Positions 8,312 through 16,801 of a stretch of DNA of 64,000 nt are shown here, one piece after another (position 1 is the stretch's first letter; every line of letters begins with the position of its first letter). The notes under the pieces were generated by a model. The model was not told the origin of the DNA, did no database searches, and saw only the letters and a list, made by a program, of their open reading frames with translations. The stretch spans positions 930,001-994,000 of the forward strand of contig CP169086.1 in assembly GCA_041890495.1 (NCBI GenBank). The letters are read 5' to 3'. The stretch is from Escherichia boydii (GTDB lineage Bacteria > Pseudomonadota > Gammaproteobacteria > Enterobacterales > Enterobacteriaceae). The position numbers and the translations under genes are program-made.

Positions 8312-10096
8312 TTAAATGCGGAAATGGCCGGCCGTTTCAGCAAGGTCGCCCGCCTGGCTCTGCAGGGCGCCCGCAGCGGCGGCGGATTGCACGACCAGCT
8401 CGGCATTCTGCTGAACCATGCGGTCGAGATGGGTCACCGCGTGGTTGATCTCGTGAATACCTTTCATCTGCTCGCTGGTGGCGATGGATATTTCGCGCAT
8501 GATGCCGGAGACGCTGCCGATGCTGGAGCGGATCTCGTCCATGCTTTCCCCGGCCAGATGCACGTAGCGGGAGCCGGTTGCCACGCTGTCGGTGGTGGAA
8601 TCGATCAGGGATTTGATCTCTTTCGCCGCCTGAGCGCTTCGGCTCGCCAGGTTACGCACTTCGCCTGCTACGACGGCAAACCCGCGCCCCTGCTCGCCGG
8701 CACGCGCCGCCTCGACGGAAGCGTTCAGCGCCAGAATGTTGGTCTGGAAAGCAATGCCGTCAATCACGCTGGTGATATCGCCAATTTTTGCCGACGCGAC
8801 TTCAATGGACTGCATGGTGCTGATCGCCTGGGAGACTACCTCGCCGCCGCGCGCAGCGGCCGCAGAGGCCTTGCTCGCCTGATCGTTTGCTTCTGCCGCC
8901 GACTCGTTCGACTGCGTCACGGAGGCGGTGATCTGCTCCACGGCGCTGGCCGTCTCGCGCAGGCTGGATGCCGCCTGCTCGGTACGTCCGGAAAGATCCT
9001 GGTTACCCGCGGCAATCTCCTGGGCGGCGTTTTTCACCGACTCGCTGGCATCACGGAGCTGTACCATCACCACCGACAGCTTATCGCTGAAGGCGTTAAA
9101 GGCCTGAGCAATCTGCGCCACCTCGTCCTCGCCGCTGTCCGGCAGACGCTGCGACAGATCGTTAGTCCCGTTGGCAATGTTGTGCATCGCGTCGCGAATG
9201 TCAGACAGGCGCTTCAGCAGACGGGCAATCAGGAAGTGAACAATGGCCGCGCTCAGCAGCGCCAGGATCACCAGCGAAATCGCCGATGCCTTGAGCATGG
9301 AACACATGCCGGAGGTGGCATCACCGTTGTCGAGCGCGACGACTAACAGCCAGTTTGTGCCCGGCACGGCTGTTGCCACGAAGGTTTTTTCCGCGTCGTT
9401 AAGCGTGCCGTTGACAAGGTTACCGCTTTTCAGCGCGGCAAAATCGATGCCTTTGATGGTCTCAGCGAACGGTTTAAGCGTCAGAGCCGGATCGTTAGCG
9501 GCAATCACGCTGCCGTCACTGTTCAGAAGCAACCCGCTGCTGGACGGGGTTGGATGGATCCCGCGAACGTTCGCCACCACGCTGTCCATGGCCACATCGC
9601 CCGCCACCACCGCTTTCAGAGTGCCATTCTCTTTCACCGGCACGGCGAAGGTCACCACCAGTTTACCGGTACCCGCATCAACGTAGGGCGCGGTGACGAC
9701 CGGACCGTCCGTACTGACCACCTGCTGATACCAGGGGCGAATGGTCGGGTCATAATCAGCCGGAACGCCCGCCGGTTCAGAGAATTTCGCCGTTTTGCTG
9801 GCGTAGCCGACATAAACGTTAGTGAACCCACCCGCCTGCGCAAGCTGTTTAAACACCGGAACCGGATCGTCACTCAGCGCAACGGTCTGGGCAGAGGCAA
9901 TCACCGTCATCTTGCTTTTGACCCAGTCGGCAATCGCCATGTTATGGCTGGCGCTGGTGCTGGTCAGGATATCGCGCTGCGACTGCTGGTTATCCTGACG
10001 GGTGACCTGGAAGTTAATAACGGTGTTGAGGAGAAGGGCGACGACCAGACAGCCTGCCGTCGCAGCGATGATGCGTGCACGAATCGATCTGAACAT
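8312..10096 (-). CDS. methyl-accepting chemotaxis protein with amino-acid dCache sensor
   Basis: 594-residue transducer. TM1 is about residues 8-30, then a periplasmic double-Cache sensor to about 265, TM2 about 270-292, HAMP about 290-345 and the cytoplasmic signalling hairpin. The tip holds the near-universal NILALNASVEAARAGEQGRG. The sensor carries Tyr115, Arg120, Trp122, Tyr123, Asp140 and Asp167, which reproduces the spacing of the known amino-acid-binding dCache motif. This points to amino acid chemotaxis. No C-terminal CheR/CheB-tethering pentapeptide is present (it ends GHFRI). K-12 has no receptor here and none with a dCache domain, to my knowledge. A sigma-28-like promoter lies upstream. 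Confidence 0.93.
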   Translation of the reverse strand: MFRSIRARIIAATAGCLVVALLLNTVINFQVTRQDNQQSQRDILTSTSASHNMAIADWVKSKMTVIASAQTVALSDDPVPVFKQLAQAGGFTNVYVGYASKTAKFSEPAGVPADYDPTIRPWYQQVVSTDGPVVTAPYVDAGTGKLVVTFAVPVKENGTLKAVVAGDVAMDSVVANVRGIHPTPSSSGLLLNSDGSVIAANDPALTLKPFAETIKGIDFAALKSGNLVNGTLNDAEKTFVATAVPGTNWLLVVALDNGDATSGMCSMLKASAISLVILALLSAAIVHFLIARLLKRLSDIRDAMHNIANGTNDLSQRLPDSGEDEVAQIAQAFNAFSDKLSVVMVQLRDASESVKNAAQEIAAGNQDLSGRTEQAASSLRETASAVEQITASVTQSNESAAEANDQASKASAAAARGGEVVSQAISTMQSIEVASAKIGDITSVIDGIAFQTNILALNASVEAARAGEQGRGFAVVAGEVRNLASRSAQAAKEIKSLIDSTTDSVATGSRYVHLAGESMDEIRSSIGSVSGIMREISIATSEQMKGIHEINHAVTHLDRMVQQNAELVVQSAAAAGALQSQAGDLAETAGHFRI

Positions 10097-10127
10097 AAGT
10101 GAAATACCTGCTGTGTTGTTTCCATGC

Positions 10128-10155
10128 CTATCGGCAACCCCGCAGGTAAACTTGA
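10128..10155 (-). promoter_or_regulatory. candidate flagellar sigma-28 promoter
   Basis: Read on the minus strand: TCAAGTTT, 12 bases, GCCGATAG. The FliA consensus is TAAAGTTT, 11 bases, GCCGATAA, so there are two mismatches and one extra spacer base. It is placed about 30 bases before the chemoreceptor ATG, as expected for a class 3 chemotaxis gene. Confidence 0.55.
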
Positions 10156-10202
10156 TGCTGAAACCGCGTCCATAAGAAAATAATATTTTTACGGGTTTAT
10201 TA

Positions 10203-10556
10203 TTAAAAAGTTAATACTTTATCAGCGGACAGCGTCCACTCGGCCAGCTCAACCAGCGTACCAATTTCAACGCCATCAATCAGCGGCAGTCCGGTAATGC
10301 CGCGCCCGTCGGTGCAGGTTTTGCACAGCTTCACCGGCACGTTTTGCGCGGTGAGGATCTCCAGCATCTGCTGGATGTTATAGCCCTCGGCCGGTTTTTG
10401 GCCTTTCAGCCCCGCGGTAACCGCGTCCGACATTAAAAAGAGGCGTAACGCCAGCTCGCTCTCTTTTTCACGCAGCGCAATGGCCAGGCGCAGGCTGTTA
10501 AAAAGGGATTCACTTCCGTAGGCCGCACCGTTGGCGACGATAACAATCTTTTGCAT
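10203..10556 (-). CDS. ychN: DsrE/F-like family protein YchN
   Basis: 117-residue cytosolic protein of the DsrE/DsrF sulfur-relay-like fold. Conserved cysteines appear in KLCKTCTDGRG (residues about 77-87). The partner and reaction in enterobacteria are unknown. The start has a good AAGGAG site. It is a close orthologue of K-12 YchN with a handful of substitutions. In this window it is separated from chaC by the chemoreceptor and the DUF1883-like gene. Confidence 0.92.
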   Translation of the reverse strand: MQKIVIVANGAAYGSESLFNSLRLAIALREKESELALRLFLMSDAVTAGLKGQKPAEGYNIQQMLEILTAQNVPVKLCKTCTDGRGITGLPLIDGVEIGTLVELAEWTLSADKVLTF

Positions 10557-10733
10557 GTTGACTCCTTTACATATAAAGGCACGAATAATATAGGGTTTAC
10601 CGAGTTTACGCTGCCTGCTGCTGTCAATAAACTTCAGGATATTCCTGAAATTTCCCGTAAGGCTGCAATTCTTTCTTAATAGCGTTATGGTAAGAAGTCT
10701 TTTATAAAAATCCAGGCGCTAAATCCGACGTTG

Positions 10734-12140
10734 ATGGCTGTATCGTCTCGCATTCGTTTTCTGTTATTACTCTCCCTTCTGTCGGCCGGAGCCGTTCACG
10801 GTGCGCCGAATTCCTTTATGCATCAGGCCCAGCACCCCTTTGATAATAACGGGGACAGTCTGCCCGACCTCGGCATGGCGGCGCCAACGGGCGAGGGGGA
10901 GAAGCATCTGGCCGAAATGGCGAAAGCCTTTGGTGAAGCCAGCATGACCGACAATGGCCTGACGACCGGCGAGCAGGCGCGTCAGTTTGCTTTTGGTCAG
11001 GTGCGCGACGCGGTAAGCGGCGAAGTAAACCAGCAGATTGAATCCTGGCTTTCGCCCTGGGGGAACGCCAGCGTGAACTTACTGGTCGATAACGATGGCA
11101 AGTTTAACGGCAGTAGCGGGAGCTGGTTTATTCCATGGAACGATAACAACCGTTACCTGAGCTGGAGCCAGCTTGGCCTGACCCAGCAGACGGATGGTCT
11201 GGTCAGTAACGCCGGTATAGGCCAGCGCTGGGTGGCGGGGAAATGGCTGCTGGGTTACAACACCTTTTACGATAATCTCCTGGATCAAAATCTGCAGCGT
11301 GCCGGGCTGGGCGCGGAAGCGTGGGGGGAAAATCTGCGCCTCTCAGCCAACTATTATCAGCCCTTTAGCGGCTGGCGCGAGCGCTCCGACGTCCAGGAGC
11401 AGCGCATGGCGCGCGGATATGACGTCACCGCTAAAGCCTGGCTGCCGTGGTTCCATCATCTGAATACCAGCGTTAGCTTCGAGCAATACTTTGGCGATAA
11501 CGTCGATCTCTTCAACAGCGGAACCGGCTACCACAATCCGGTGGCCGTGAATCTGGGGCTAAACTATACCCCCGTTCCGCTGGTCACCTTGACCGCCGGG
11601 CACAAGCAGGGCGAAAGCGGCGAGAGCCAGAATAACCTCGGGCTGAAGCTCAACTATCGCTTCGGCGTGCCGCTGGTGAAGCAGCTTTCCGCCGGTGAGG
11701 TCGCCGCCACGCGCTCCCTGCGCGGAAGCCGCTATGATTCGCCGGAGCGCAACGGCCTGCCGGTGATGGAGTTCCGCCAGCGCAAAACGCTGTCCGTCTG
11801 GCTGGCAACGCCGCCGTGGGATCTGAAAGGAGGCGAGACCGTTATGCTGAAGCTTCAGGTTCGCAGCACAAACGGTATTCGTCAGATTCACTGGCAGGGG
11901 GATGCGCAGGCATTGAGCCTGACGTCACCGGCGAAAAGCAACAGCACCGACGGCTGGAGTGTGATTATGCCTGCCTGGGATGACCGTGAAGGCGCGACAA
12001 ACCGCTGGCACCTGTCGGCTGTGGTAGAAGATGAGAAAGGCCAGCGCGTCTCGTCCAATGAGATCACGCTTGCTGTGGTGCAGCCGCTGGTCGCATTACC
12101 TGACGACGATCCGCGCTGGAAGCTGCTGCCGGATGAGTAG
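10734..12140 (+). CDS. ychO: inverse-autotransporter (invasin-like) outer membrane protein YchO
   Basis: 468-residue protein with an N-terminal signal peptide (about residues 1-24: a basic start, a LLLLSLLSAGAV core and a GAP cleavage zone). An intimin/invasin-type beta-barrel follows (residues about 85-325; landmarks SWLSPWGNASVNL, GYNTFYDN, RMARGYD, YFGDNVDLFNSG). One C-terminal Ig-like domain remains (residues about 350-460). It lacks the long passenger of true invasins. The start is ATG 10734, with a TTG immediately before it; the ribosome site is weak. The gene is convergent with narL. Confidence 0.9.
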   Translation: MAVSSRIRFLLLLSLLSAGAVHGAPNSFMHQAQHPFDNNGDSLPDLGMAAPTGEGEKHLAEMAKAFGEASMTDNGLTTGEQARQFAFGQVRDAVSGEVNQQIESWLSPWGNASVNLLVDNDGKFNGSSGSWFIPWNDNNRYLSWSQLGLTQQTDGLVSNAGIGQRWVAGKWLLGYNTFYDNLLDQNLQRAGLGAEAWGENLRLSANYYQPFSGWRERSDVQEQRMARGYDVTAKAWLPWFHHLNTSVSFEQYFGDNVDLFNSGTGYHNPVAVNLGLNYTPVPLVTLTAGHKQGESGESQNNLGLKLNYRFGVPLVKQLSAGEVAATRSLRGSRYDSPERNGLPVMEFRQRKTLSVWLATPPWDLKGGETVMLKLQVRSTNGIRQIHWQGDAQALSLTSPAKSNSTDGWSVIMPAWDDREGATNRWHLSAVVEDEKGQRVSSNEITLAVVQPLVALPDDDPRWKLLPDE

Positions 12141-12143
12141 CCC

Positions 12144-12794
12144 TTAAAAAATGCGTTCCTGATGCACCCACACGGCGGCTTCAACGCGGGATTTTAGCTT
12201 CATTTTCTTCAGCATATGCTTCACGTGCACTTTCACCGTGCTTTCGGTGATGTCCAGACGACGGGCGATCATTTTGTTCGGCAGACCCTGGGCAATCAGT
12301 TTGAGAATATCGCGCTCGCGCGGCGTGAGCTGGCTGACGTCACGGTCAGAGGTGGCGCGGTTTGCCCGCAGGCTGGCGGCCAGGACCGGCGTTAAGGCTT
12401 CGCTGAGCACCATCTCGCCAGCCGCCGCCTGCTGCAGCGCCTTAAGCAGATCTTCCGGCTCCATGTCTTTCAGCAGATAGCCGTCCGCGCCGCGCTTAAG
12501 CGCCGTGACCACGTCCTCTTCATGGTTCGACACGCTAAAGACGACGATGCGGCCGGAAAGCGATTTTTCCCGCAGCTTGTCGAGGGTCTCCAGACCGTTC
12601 ATGCCGGGCATATTCAGATCGAGCAGGATCAGATCGGGATCGAGGGATTCGGCAAGCTCAATGCCCTGTTCGCCGTTGCTGGCTTCGCCCACCACGGTGA
12701 TATCGGGTGCCATGCTGACCAGCTGTTTCACGCCAGTACGCAGCATCGGATGGTCGTCGATCAACAGGATGGATGCCGGTTCCTGATTAGTCAT
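12144..12794 (-). CDS. narL: nitrate/nitrite response regulator
   Basis: 216-residue two-component regulator phosphorylated by NarX. The receiver domain is residues 1-125 (acidic pocket LLIDDHP; phospho-acceptor Asp in DLILLDLNMPGMNG), and the LuxR-type helix-turn-helix is at 150-210 (LTPRERDILKLIAQGLPNKMIARRLDITE). The start is the ATG after AAGGAGAAACCC at 12794, overlapping the end of narX by eight bases; the longer open frame upstream is rejected. NarL heptamers are present before narK and narG in this window. Residues 81-130 look K-12 like, but several substitutions (MTNQ, SDRDVSQ) mark the second sequence type. Confidence 0.97.
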   Translation of the reverse strand: MTNQEPASILLIDDHPMLRTGVKQLVSMAPDITVVGEASNGEQGIELAESLDPDLILLDLNMPGMNGLETLDKLREKSLSGRIVVFSVSNHEEDVVTALKRGADGYLLKDMEPEDLLKALQQAAAGEMVLSEALTPVLAASLRANRATSDRDVSQLTPRERDILKLIAQGLPNKMIARRLDITESTVKVHVKHMLKKMKLKSRVEAAVWVHQERIF

Positions 12795-14583
12795 GGGTTT
12801 CTCCTTGAGCAGTTGTGAGCGGTTTCTCGGGAATAAAGGTGACGACAACTTCCGTGCCGCCCGTTTCTCTCCGGCGAACCTGGCAATCACCGCGCAGGCT
12901 TTGGGCGCGGTCTCGCATAATGATTAAACCATAGTGGTTAGTGCGTTCGGCATTTTCCGGCACGCCGCGGCCGTTGTCGTGAACCGTCAGTTTCACCTGA
13001 TTGTCGTGCTGGCTGACGGTGACCGTGACCGCCGTCGCTTCGGCGTGTTTAAGCACGTTGCTTAGCGCTTCGCGGGCGATCTGCAGTAGATGTATGGCCT
13101 GATGGGAGGGGACAAACCGCGGCGGCAGCTGGTAATCCAGCTTCACCGGGAACCCCAGCCGGGCGCTAAATTCGCGACAGCTGGCTTCCAGCGCCGGGCG
13201 CAGGCCCGGCTCGGTCAGCTGCAGGCGGAAGGTGGTCAGCAGCTCGCGCAGCTGCACCCAGGAGGTGTTCAGCTCGTTGCGGATCTGGCTGAGCAGCTGC
13301 TTATTGCTTTCGGGCATCTCCGCATCCTGCATCTGCAGGCAGCTCACCTGCATTTTCATACAGGATAGCGACTGGGCGATAGAGTCGTGAAGCTCGCGGG
13401 CAATCGTCGCGCGCTCTTCCATGACGATCAGCTGCTGCTGCTTTTCCTGATGCCTGTCGAGCGCCAGCGTGGCCGTTAGCTGTTCGACCAGCGTATCCAC
13501 CAGCTGCTGCTGGTCGTGGCTCAGGTGACGCCCGGCTGGCAGCGTTGCCAGCAGAATACCGTACTGGGTGTGGCTGTCGGTCAGGCGCCACTTCAGGGTG
13601 GTGCCGCCGGTCGTCAGCGGCGGCAGGCCGCGAGGGCAAAGATGGCAGCCTTTGTCATCGCAGGACATATCCGACTGGCAGGTAAATTCCTGATGGTTAT
13701 CTTCGTCTTCCACATCGTAGACCCGCAGCTCAAGGTCGTGAAGCAGGGTCAGATTTTGCAGGCCGTTCAGCACCGGCGAGAGACGTTCGCATAGCGGCAC
13801 CTGCATGTGCAGACGACGGTTGGCCTGCCACAGGAATGAGAGGATCTCGTTTTTCTGCTCCAGCCCGGCCGTTTTTTCCTGAACGCGCTGTTCAAGCACC
13901 GCGTAGCTCTCGGAGAGCTCTGCCGACATGGTATTAAGCGCCTGGCCGAGCATGGCCATCTCGTTGCGCCCGCTGATGTGCGTGCGCTGGGTAAAATCGC
14001 GTGCGGTGACCGCGCGGGCCATTGCCAGCAGCTGTTTCCACGGGTTCAGCAGCCGCGCGCGAAGCCAGACGATGGTGAAGATCAGCAGCAGACCCATAAA
14101 CAGCGCCATGGCGCGGTGCACCATCACCACCCGGTCGATGCGTAACTCGGTGGTTTGGTCGAAAGAGGAGACCAGCGCATCAATGCGTGAGACGAACCCC
14201 GCCACGTCCTGTGCGACGGTTTCCGTGCTGCGCGCCTGTTTCAGCCCTGGCTGCAGCTGGGCGTGCCAGTAGCCCTGAAGGGCGTTAAGCTGGGATTGCT
14301 GACCGGCGCGGATGGCGGCGTTTTCCAGTTCGGGGCTGAAAACCGTGCGCTCCATTTCATCAATCAGGGGCCGATCGTCCTGCGTCAGGGGAACCGATGC
14401 CAGCAGGCGATAGCTCTGCATGCGCAGCGAGCCTGCCTCGTTGATGGCATGCGCATTACCCTGTACTCCCTGTACCAGCCAGCCGGAGATCGCCATGCCG
14501 GTCACGCCGATGGCGGTGGACAGCAAAACGATCAGAGCGAGCTGATTCACGAGCGTCAGCGGAGATAAACATCTTTTTAACAT
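12787..14583 (-). CDS. narX: nitrate/nitrite sensor histidine kinase
   Basis: 598-residue membrane kinase sensing nitrate and nitrite. TM1 is residues 15-37, then a periplasmic four-helix sensor with P-box-like segment about 46-55 (INEAGSLRMQSYRLL), TM2 about 152-174, HAMP, a GAF-like central module with a Cys cluster (CDDKGCHLCPRG), and a HisKA_3 domain with phospho-His in ATIARELHDSIAQSL. HATPase follows (EALSNVLKHA, NGRGVPE). The start at 14583 (MLKRCLSPL) matches family length; the upstream in-frame ATG at 14658 is not supported. It forms an operon with narL. Confidence 0.97.
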   Translation of the reverse strand: MLKRCLSPLTLVNQLALIVLLSTAIGVTGMAISGWLVQGVQGNAHAINEAGSLRMQSYRLLASVPLTQDDRPLIDEMERTVFSPELENAAIRAGQQSQLNALQGYWHAQLQPGLKQARSTETVAQDVAGFVSRIDALVSSFDQTTELRIDRVVMVHRAMALFMGLLLIFTIVWLRARLLNPWKQLLAMARAVTARDFTQRTHISGRNEMAMLGQALNTMSAELSESYAVLEQRVQEKTAGLEQKNEILSFLWQANRRLHMQVPLCERLSPVLNGLQNLTLLHDLELRVYDVEDEDNHQEFTCQSDMSCDDKGCHLCPRGLPPLTTGGTTLKWRLTDSHTQYGILLATLPAGRHLSHDQQQLVDTLVEQLTATLALDRHQEKQQQLIVMEERATIARELHDSIAQSLSCMKMQVSCLQMQDAEMPESNKQLLSQIRNELNTSWVQLRELLTTFRLQLTEPGLRPALEASCREFSARLGFPVKLDYQLPPRFVPSHQAIHLLQIAREALSNVLKHAEATAVTVTVSQHDNQVKLTVHDNGRGVPENAERTNHYGLIIMRDRAQSLRGDCQVRRRETGGTEVVVTFIPEKPLTTAQGETHD

Positions 14584-14892
14584 AGAGGTGGCGTGCTCCT
14601 GACGTGGCCTGCTTGCAGGAATGGCGCTATTCTGGTGCATACCCTGGAGTATACCCATACCAATAAAGGATTACCCCTAAATTGCCAACGGAGTAGGGGG
14701 AAGGAGGTGGGGGTAGCCAGGAACCGTCAGCACCGTGAAAAACCACGTCTTTTTTACCGAATTAGCCTACTCACTAAGGGTGAGGCCTTATTTTGCGCCG
14801 CAAATCCTCCCACTTTTCCTTTGATTTATATCAACTTACCGCCGCCCTAAAACCCTAATGTTTGCAGCATCATTCGAGTATCAGAGGTGTCT
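14584..14892. promoter_or_regulatory. narX-narK divergent control region with FNR site
   Basis: A perfect FNR palindrome TTGAT-TTAT-ATCAA lies at 14821-14834, 58 bases before the narK ATG. NarL/NarP heptamer-like words TACCCAT (14652-14658) and TACCCCT (14672-14678) lie upstream. The arrangement agrees with oxygen- and nitrate-controlled narK expression as known for E. coli. The sequence changes from the diverged narX to the E. coli-like narK somewhere in this gap. I see no small gene. Confidence 0.8.
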
Positions 14893-16284
14893 ATGAGTCA
14901 CTCATCCGCCCCCGAAAGGGCTACTGGAGCTGTCATTACAGATTGGCGACCGGAAGATCCTGCGTTCTGGCAACAACGCGGTCAACGTATTGCCAGCCGC
15001 AACCTGTGGATTTCCGTTCCCTGTCTGCTGCTGGCGTTTTGCGTATGGATGTTGTTCAGCGCTGTTGCGGTGAACTTACCGAAAGTCGGTTTTAATTTTA
15101 CGACCGATCAGCTATTTATGTTGACTGCGCTGCCTTCGGTTTCTGGCGCGTTATTACGTGTTCCATACTCCTTTATGGTTCCTATCTTCGGTGGTCGTCG
15201 CTGGACGGCGTTCAGCACCGGTATTCTGATTATTCCTTGCGTCTGGCTGGGTTTTGCCGTGCAGGATACCTCCACGCCTTATAGCGTCTTCATCATCATC
15301 TCTCTGCTATGCGGCTTTGCTGGCGCGAACTTCGCATCCAGTATGGCAAACATCAGCTTCTTCTTTCCGAAACAGAAGCAGGGTGGCGCGCTGGGTCTGA
15401 ATGGTGGTCTGGGAAACATGGGCGTCAGCGTCATGCAGTTGGTTGCTCCGCTGGTGGTATCACTGTCGATTTTCGCAGTATTTGGTAGCCAGGGCGTCAA
15501 ACAGCCGGATGGGACTGAGCTGTATCTGGCGAATGCGTCCTGGATATGGGTGCCGTTCCTTGCCATCTTCACCATTGCGGCGTGGTTTGGCATGAACGAT
15601 CTTGCTACCTCGAAAGCCTCCATCAAGGAGCAGTTGCCGGTACTCAAACGGGGTCATCTGTGGATTATGAGCCTGCTGTATCTGGCAACCTTCGGCTCCT
15701 TCATCGGCTTCTCCGCGGGCTTTGCAATGCTGTCAAAAACGCAGTTCCCGGATGTTCAGATTCTGCAATACGCTTTCTTCGGGCCGTTTATTGGTGCGCT
15801 GGCGCGTTCTGCAGGTGGTGCATTATCTGACCGTCTGGGCGGAACTCGTGTCACGCTGGTGAACTTTATTCTGATGGCGATTTTCAGCGGCCTGCTGTTC
15901 CTGACCTTACCGACTGACGGGCAGGGCGGAAGCTTCATGGCGTTCTTCGCGGTCTTCCTGGCGCTGTTCCTGACAGCTGGGCTGGGTAGTGGTTCCACTT
16001 TCCAGATGATTTCAGTGATCTTCCGTAAACTGACAATGGATCGCGTGAAAGCAGAAGGGGGTTCTGACGAACGTGCGATGCGTGAAGCGGCAACCGACAC
16101 GGCGGCGGCGCTGGGTTTCATCTCTGCGATTGGCGCGATTGGTGGCTTCTTTATCCCGAAAGCGTTTGGTAGCTCGCTGGCATTAACGGGTTCGCCAGTC
16201 GGCGCAATGAAGGTATTTTTGATTTTCTATATCGCCTGCGTAGTGATTACCTGGGCGGTATATGGTCGGCATTCTAAAAAATAA
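14893..16284 (+). CDS. narK: nitrate/nitrite antiporter NarK
   Basis: 463-residue major facilitator transporter with 12 hydrophobic segments, exchanging nitrate for nitrite during nitrate respiration. The nitrate-signature stretches GGLGNMGVSVMQLVAP and AGLGSGSTFQMISV are present, as are the substrate arginines in VPYSF-side and RSAGGALSDRLGG segments. The start is the second ATG (14893, MSHSSAPERA), preceded by GAGGTGTCT; the ATG two codons earlier (14887) is less likely. It matches K-12 NarK from memory across its length and opens the second E. coli-like tract. Confidence 0.97.
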   Translation: MSHSSAPERATGAVITDWRPEDPAFWQQRGQRIASRNLWISVPCLLLAFCVWMLFSAVAVNLPKVGFNFTTDQLFMLTALPSVSGALLRVPYSFMVPIFGGRRWTAFSTGILIIPCVWLGFAVQDTSTPYSVFIIISLLCGFAGANFASSMANISFFFPKQKQGGALGLNGGLGNMGVSVMQLVAPLVVSLSIFAVFGSQGVKQPDGTELYLANASWIWVPFLAIFTIAAWFGMNDLATSKASIKEQLPVLKRGHLWIMSLLYLATFGSFIGFSAGFAMLSKTQFPDVQILQYAFFGPFIGALARSAGGALSDRLGGTRVTLVNFILMAIFSGLLFLTLPTDGQGGSFMAFFAVFLALFLTAGLGSGSTFQMISVIFRKLTMDRVKAEGGSDERAMREAATDTAAALGFISAIGAIGGFFIPKAFGSSLALTGSPVGAMKVFLIFYIACVVITWAVYGRHSKK

Positions 16285-16299
16285 ACCGTTACTCGTCAT

Positions 16300-16413
16300 A
16301 CTTCGGGTTACATGTGCTGCGGCTGCGTTCATTCACCCCAGTCACTTACTTTAGTAAGCTCCTGGGATTCATTCACTTGCCGCCTTCCTGTAAACCGAAT
16401 TATATAGAGTAAA
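16300..16413. repeat. ERIC/IRU element between narK and narG
   Basis: Contains the two conserved ERIC ends around a central palindrome: CACCCCAGTCACTTACTTTA, then GTAAGCTCCTGGGATTCATT, followed by TTGCCGCCTTCCTGTAA. The element is close to the usual 127-base intergenic repeat unit. It begins 16 bases after the narK stop, so it is transcribed into the narK mRNA. Confidence 0.85.
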
Positions 16414-16430
16414 ATATTTGATTATCCTTT

Positions 16431-16456
16431 GCGCGGCATGATGTCGCGCTTTTTTT
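16431..16456 (+). terminator. terminator after narK
   Basis: Arms GCGCGGCAT/ATGTCGCGC with one G-T pair and a minimal loop, followed by seven T. It ends narK before the narG regulatory region. Confidence 0.85.
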
Positions 16457-16801
16457 ATGCGTTATTTAGTTACAACATACTAATGTTATATGGTTTATTT
16501 CGCCGGATTTCATTAAGAGCCATTAAAATGTTACCCATGGGGGAATACTCCTTAATACCCATCTGCATAAAAATCTTAATAGTTTAGATAACTACAGGTA
16601 TAAAACGTCTTAATTTACAGTATGTTATGTGGTGGCTGTTAATTATCCTAAAGGGGTATCTTAGGAATTTACTTTATTTTTTCATCCCCATCACTCTTGA
16701 TCGTTATCAATTCCCACGCTGTTTCAGAGCGTTACCTTGCCCTTAAACATTAGCAATGTCGATTTATCAGAGGGCCGACAGGCTCCCACAGGAGAAAACC
16801 G
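16457..16801 (+). promoter_or_regulatory. narGHJI control region: NarL heptamers and FNR site
   Basis: NarL words TACCCAT (16542-16548), TACTCCT (16556-16562) and TACCCAT (16566-16572) cluster about 130 bases upstream of a perfect FNR site TTGAT-CGTT-ATCAA at 16697-16710. The ribosome site AGGAGAAAACCG precedes the narG ATG. Distal NarL sites plus a proximal FNR site fit the IHF-bent architecture established for E. coli narG; AT-rich sequence lies between them. Confidence 0.85.

Noticed and set aside
8324..9346. 340-codon open frame opposite the chemoreceptor
   Set aside because: Antisense shadow of a high-GC gene; the chemoreceptor reading is certain.
16457..16801. Possible small gene in the narG upstream region
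   Set aside because: No ORF with a ribosome site; region is explained by NarL and FNR sites.
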